Below are positions 18,576-20,305 of a DNA stretch of 20,305 bases, piece by piece. Made by a program: the position numbers and the translations under genes. The notes below the pieces were generated by a model. That model saw only the letters and a program-made list of their open reading frames with translations, had not been told where the DNA came from and searched no databases. Numbering within the stretch: position 1 is the stretch's first letter; every line of letters starts with the position of its first letter. The DNA comes from Didymodactylos carnosus (taxonomy: Eukaryota; Rotifera; Eurotatoria; Philodinida; Philodinidae). The stretch spans positions 1 to 20,305 of the forward strand of contig CAJNOQ010003424.1 of assembly GCA_905250885.1 (NCBI GenBank), given 5' to 3'.

Positions 18576-18753
18576 TCATGTAGACAAACCTATTAGAAGG
18601 CATATATAGAATATATTTTGAAGGGCGCTGTAATTATTCTTTAATTACTTGTATTAAAAAATCACTTGGCGAGGGAACAGTTTCAGTCAATAGCCGATGA
18701 ACCGCAGATGAACGTTACTTGTTACAGACAGGAAAAAAAGAGAAAAATATGAG

Positions 18754-18824
18754 TGCCAGTGGGGAGAATCGAACTCCCATTGTTCGGACCACAACCGAAC
18801 GTTCTACCACTAAACTACACCGGC
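18754..18824 (-). tRNA. tRNA-His (GTG anticodon)
   Basis: A full cloverleaf of 71 nt with no intron. Acceptor GCCGGTG/CACTGGC (one G-T), D-stem GTTT/GAAC, anticodon stem TTCGG/CCGAA with loop TTGTGGT and anticodon GTG, T-stem GGGAG/CTCCC with loop TTCGATT, discriminator A. A five-T Pol III terminator follows at 18747-18743 on the minus strand. Internal A and B boxes are intact. The extra 5' G of eukaryotic tRNA-His is not encoded, as usual where it is added after transcription. Confidence 0.97.
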
Positions 18825-19496
18825 GAATGGACCATGTTCTAACCGTTGACTCACTCTTAAATATGAAATATTTTTAAACTTGTGTGATGTCAAGAAGAAG
18901 CAAAAGCAGATATCACTTTCTGATTTGAATCGAAATCCAACTGAAAATTTCCTGCTTAAATAACTAAAAGTTGTCTCAATTCCTTTACTTTTTTTTGTCA
19001 GAAAAAAATTCATTTCTTTATTTGCCTCTAAATAGAGGAGCGCTTCAGAATGTATTTCGGTCCGTCGCTATTCCCCCATTATTTCTCTGTTATAGAACAT
19101 TTGTATACTATATATAGTTTATATATCGAGCTTGATTTTATTTTCTAATTGTTTCCAACTTCTTCAAAAACAATTCATCGCCATGTTTCCAAAGATTATT
19201 CATTTGTCAAGCTATCAGTAAAATATTTAAAGTAAAAAAAGAACATCTCTTTTATAGTTCATTCTACTGTCATTCTATTTAGGCATTTTTAGAATAGAAT
19301 GTTTTTCTTACTATAAAGAAGAAACTAGTATCGTGTTTTTTCTTTATACAAGTAAAGATTTAGGCAAAACGAACTTAAAGAAATTAGTGTAAGACAGAAG
19401 AATTTCAAATGAATATATTAAACGCAAATCAATATTATATATTACCACAAATCTAATAAAGTTTGTAATACTTTTATCAAACGAATATAGTATACT
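18825..19496. other. gene-less stretch
   Basis: AT-rich flank of the tRNA gene. No frame above chance length, no hairpin or repeat of note apart from TATATA runs near 19107-19130. Confidence 0.35.
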
Positions 19497-19603
19497 CTCG
19501 AAGGAGAACAATCGTTTGCACATAATCTCAAATGAGAACATTTTTAAACCGTGCACTCTTGAAGGAGAACATTTTTGTCATATATATTCTCAAAGGAGAA
19601 CAG
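19497..19603 (+). repeat. minisatellite, four copies of ~31 bp
   Basis: ctcgaaggagaaca (19497), ctcaaatgagaaca (19527), cttgaaggagaaca (19558) and ctcaaaggagaaca (19589) recur at spacings of 30, 31 and 31 bp. The remaining ~17 bases of each unit are AT-rich and diverged. There is no coding potential across it. Confidence 0.8.
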
Positions 19604-19748
19604 TTGTAAATTGGAAGATAACAGATTAAAACATAAGCTAATTAAGAAGCTCCTTAAAGCTCTGAACTAGAGAAAGAATAATGCTGAAGAGACTGTTTAG
19701 ACTACCATAAGGCAGTTCAAAAGATTGAAGAATAGCAAGACGATCAAT

Positions 19749-20174
19749 ATGGTGAACGTTCAGCCTTATAAAAGCGATGAACTTTGCAAAGCATTACTGA
19801 GAAACAAAAAATGTCATTATTATATGCGACTGAAGATACTAGTAAAGATAAGATGAACTGGACTAAAGCTGAATGCGCTAAAGATAACTCTGTAAGGTCT
19901 AACTTTTCAGAAAAGAATAGAAGGCATCTGCCGCCCTCAACTTCAAGGTATGTCGGCTCTCTTCCCAAGAAAGCAAGTGCCGAAGCAGATCAATTTTGTT
20001 TTTATTTCTTACAAAAGCGTTACACAGCTTCACAACAACATAGAAAAATACAAAGAAAACGTTGAACGCAATGTTCATGCAGCCTTTCTGACTATACAAA
20101 AAATTGTTTCTCTCACTTCTTTTCGCAGTAATAAAACAAAAGGTTCCAAAGCCCTTCTGTTAAACAAAAAATAA
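19749..20174 (+). CDS. two-exon small Lys-rich protein, unknown
   Basis: ATG 19749 opens 31 codons (MVNVQPYKSDELCKALLRNK...KIL). A candidate intron of 69 nt (19842-19910) starts gtaaag and ends tctaacttttcag, with a good branch-like ctaac. It is in phase 0 and removes the only two in-frame stops. Exon 2 (19911-20174) adds 87 codons, including INFVFISYKSVTQLHNNIEK and ENVERNVHAAFLTIQKIV, ending KALLLNKK and TAA. The total is 118 residues, basic, probably helical, with no recognised domain. Upstream exons are possible. The overlapping frame at 19784-20065 is considered a shadow because it runs through the intron signals. Confidence 0.45.
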
Positions 20175-20305
20175 AATTCGGAAACAGCCTATAGGACTAC
20201 ACATAATAAGTACAGACAAGAGCATTTTTCTCTTCCGCACGAAGACTGGCTCGAAAAAGAAATAAACATTCTTAAGCAGCCAATTATAATAAACACGAGA
20301 AGAAA
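20175..20305. other. 3' flank to window end
   Basis: Downstream of the small gene. AATAAA occurs at about 20260 (gaaataaacatt), a possible polyadenylation signal. Nothing else is visible. Confidence 0.3.

Overview
The window looks like AT-rich eukaryotic nuclear DNA, most likely from a small invertebrate. A bdelloid rotifer is my best guess. The reasons are an uninterrupted P450 gene with strong CGT, TTA, CAA and GAA codon preference, very short candidate introns (45-77 nt, GT..AG), a Pol III tRNA-His gene with a cytosolic eukaryotic layout, and many small inverted-repeat elements. No sequence search was possible, so the lineage is an inference. There is no sign of a bacterial operon, prophage or CRISPR array.

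Layout. 1-492 (-): edge of a Ser-rich gene with one likely intron and two one-base frame breaks. 1075-1494 (-): a likely two-exon gene piece. 1953-3295: a large diverged inverted repeat whose interior holds a hAT-like MITE (2518-2938) with an 8-bp near-perfect target duplication. 3927-4526 (+): an unrecognised single-pass membrane protein. 4656-4923 (+): a short gene in three successive frames. 5551-6440: a TIR element carrying a nested Foldback-like palindrome (5635-6150) whose arms are degenerate ~25-bp tandem repeats. 6743-7136 (-) and 11988-12433 (+): an inverted, about 98% identical duplication of a frame-broken gene; one breakpoint lies at a 29-bp-arm hairpin. Between the two copies sits the best-supported protein gene, a CYP86-like cytochrome P450 (8724-10214, +).

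12440-15780 is gene-poor and built of diverged direct and inverted repeats. 15825-16433 holds eight ACGCGT palindromes just upstream of, and leading into, an unrecognised helical protein gene (16517-17263, +). 18296-18575 (-) is a small protein gene with a PIP-box-like C-terminus and one frame break. 18754-18824 (-) is tRNA-His(GTG). 19497-19603 is a four-copy ~31-bp tandem repeat. 19749-20174 (+) is a likely two-exon small Lys-rich protein.

The genes do not form an evident pathway. The most interesting features are the nested fold-back element, the inverted duplication ending at a palindrome, the ACGCGT cluster, and the recurrence of one-base breaks between otherwise clean reading frames. 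No clearly new molecular system was identified.
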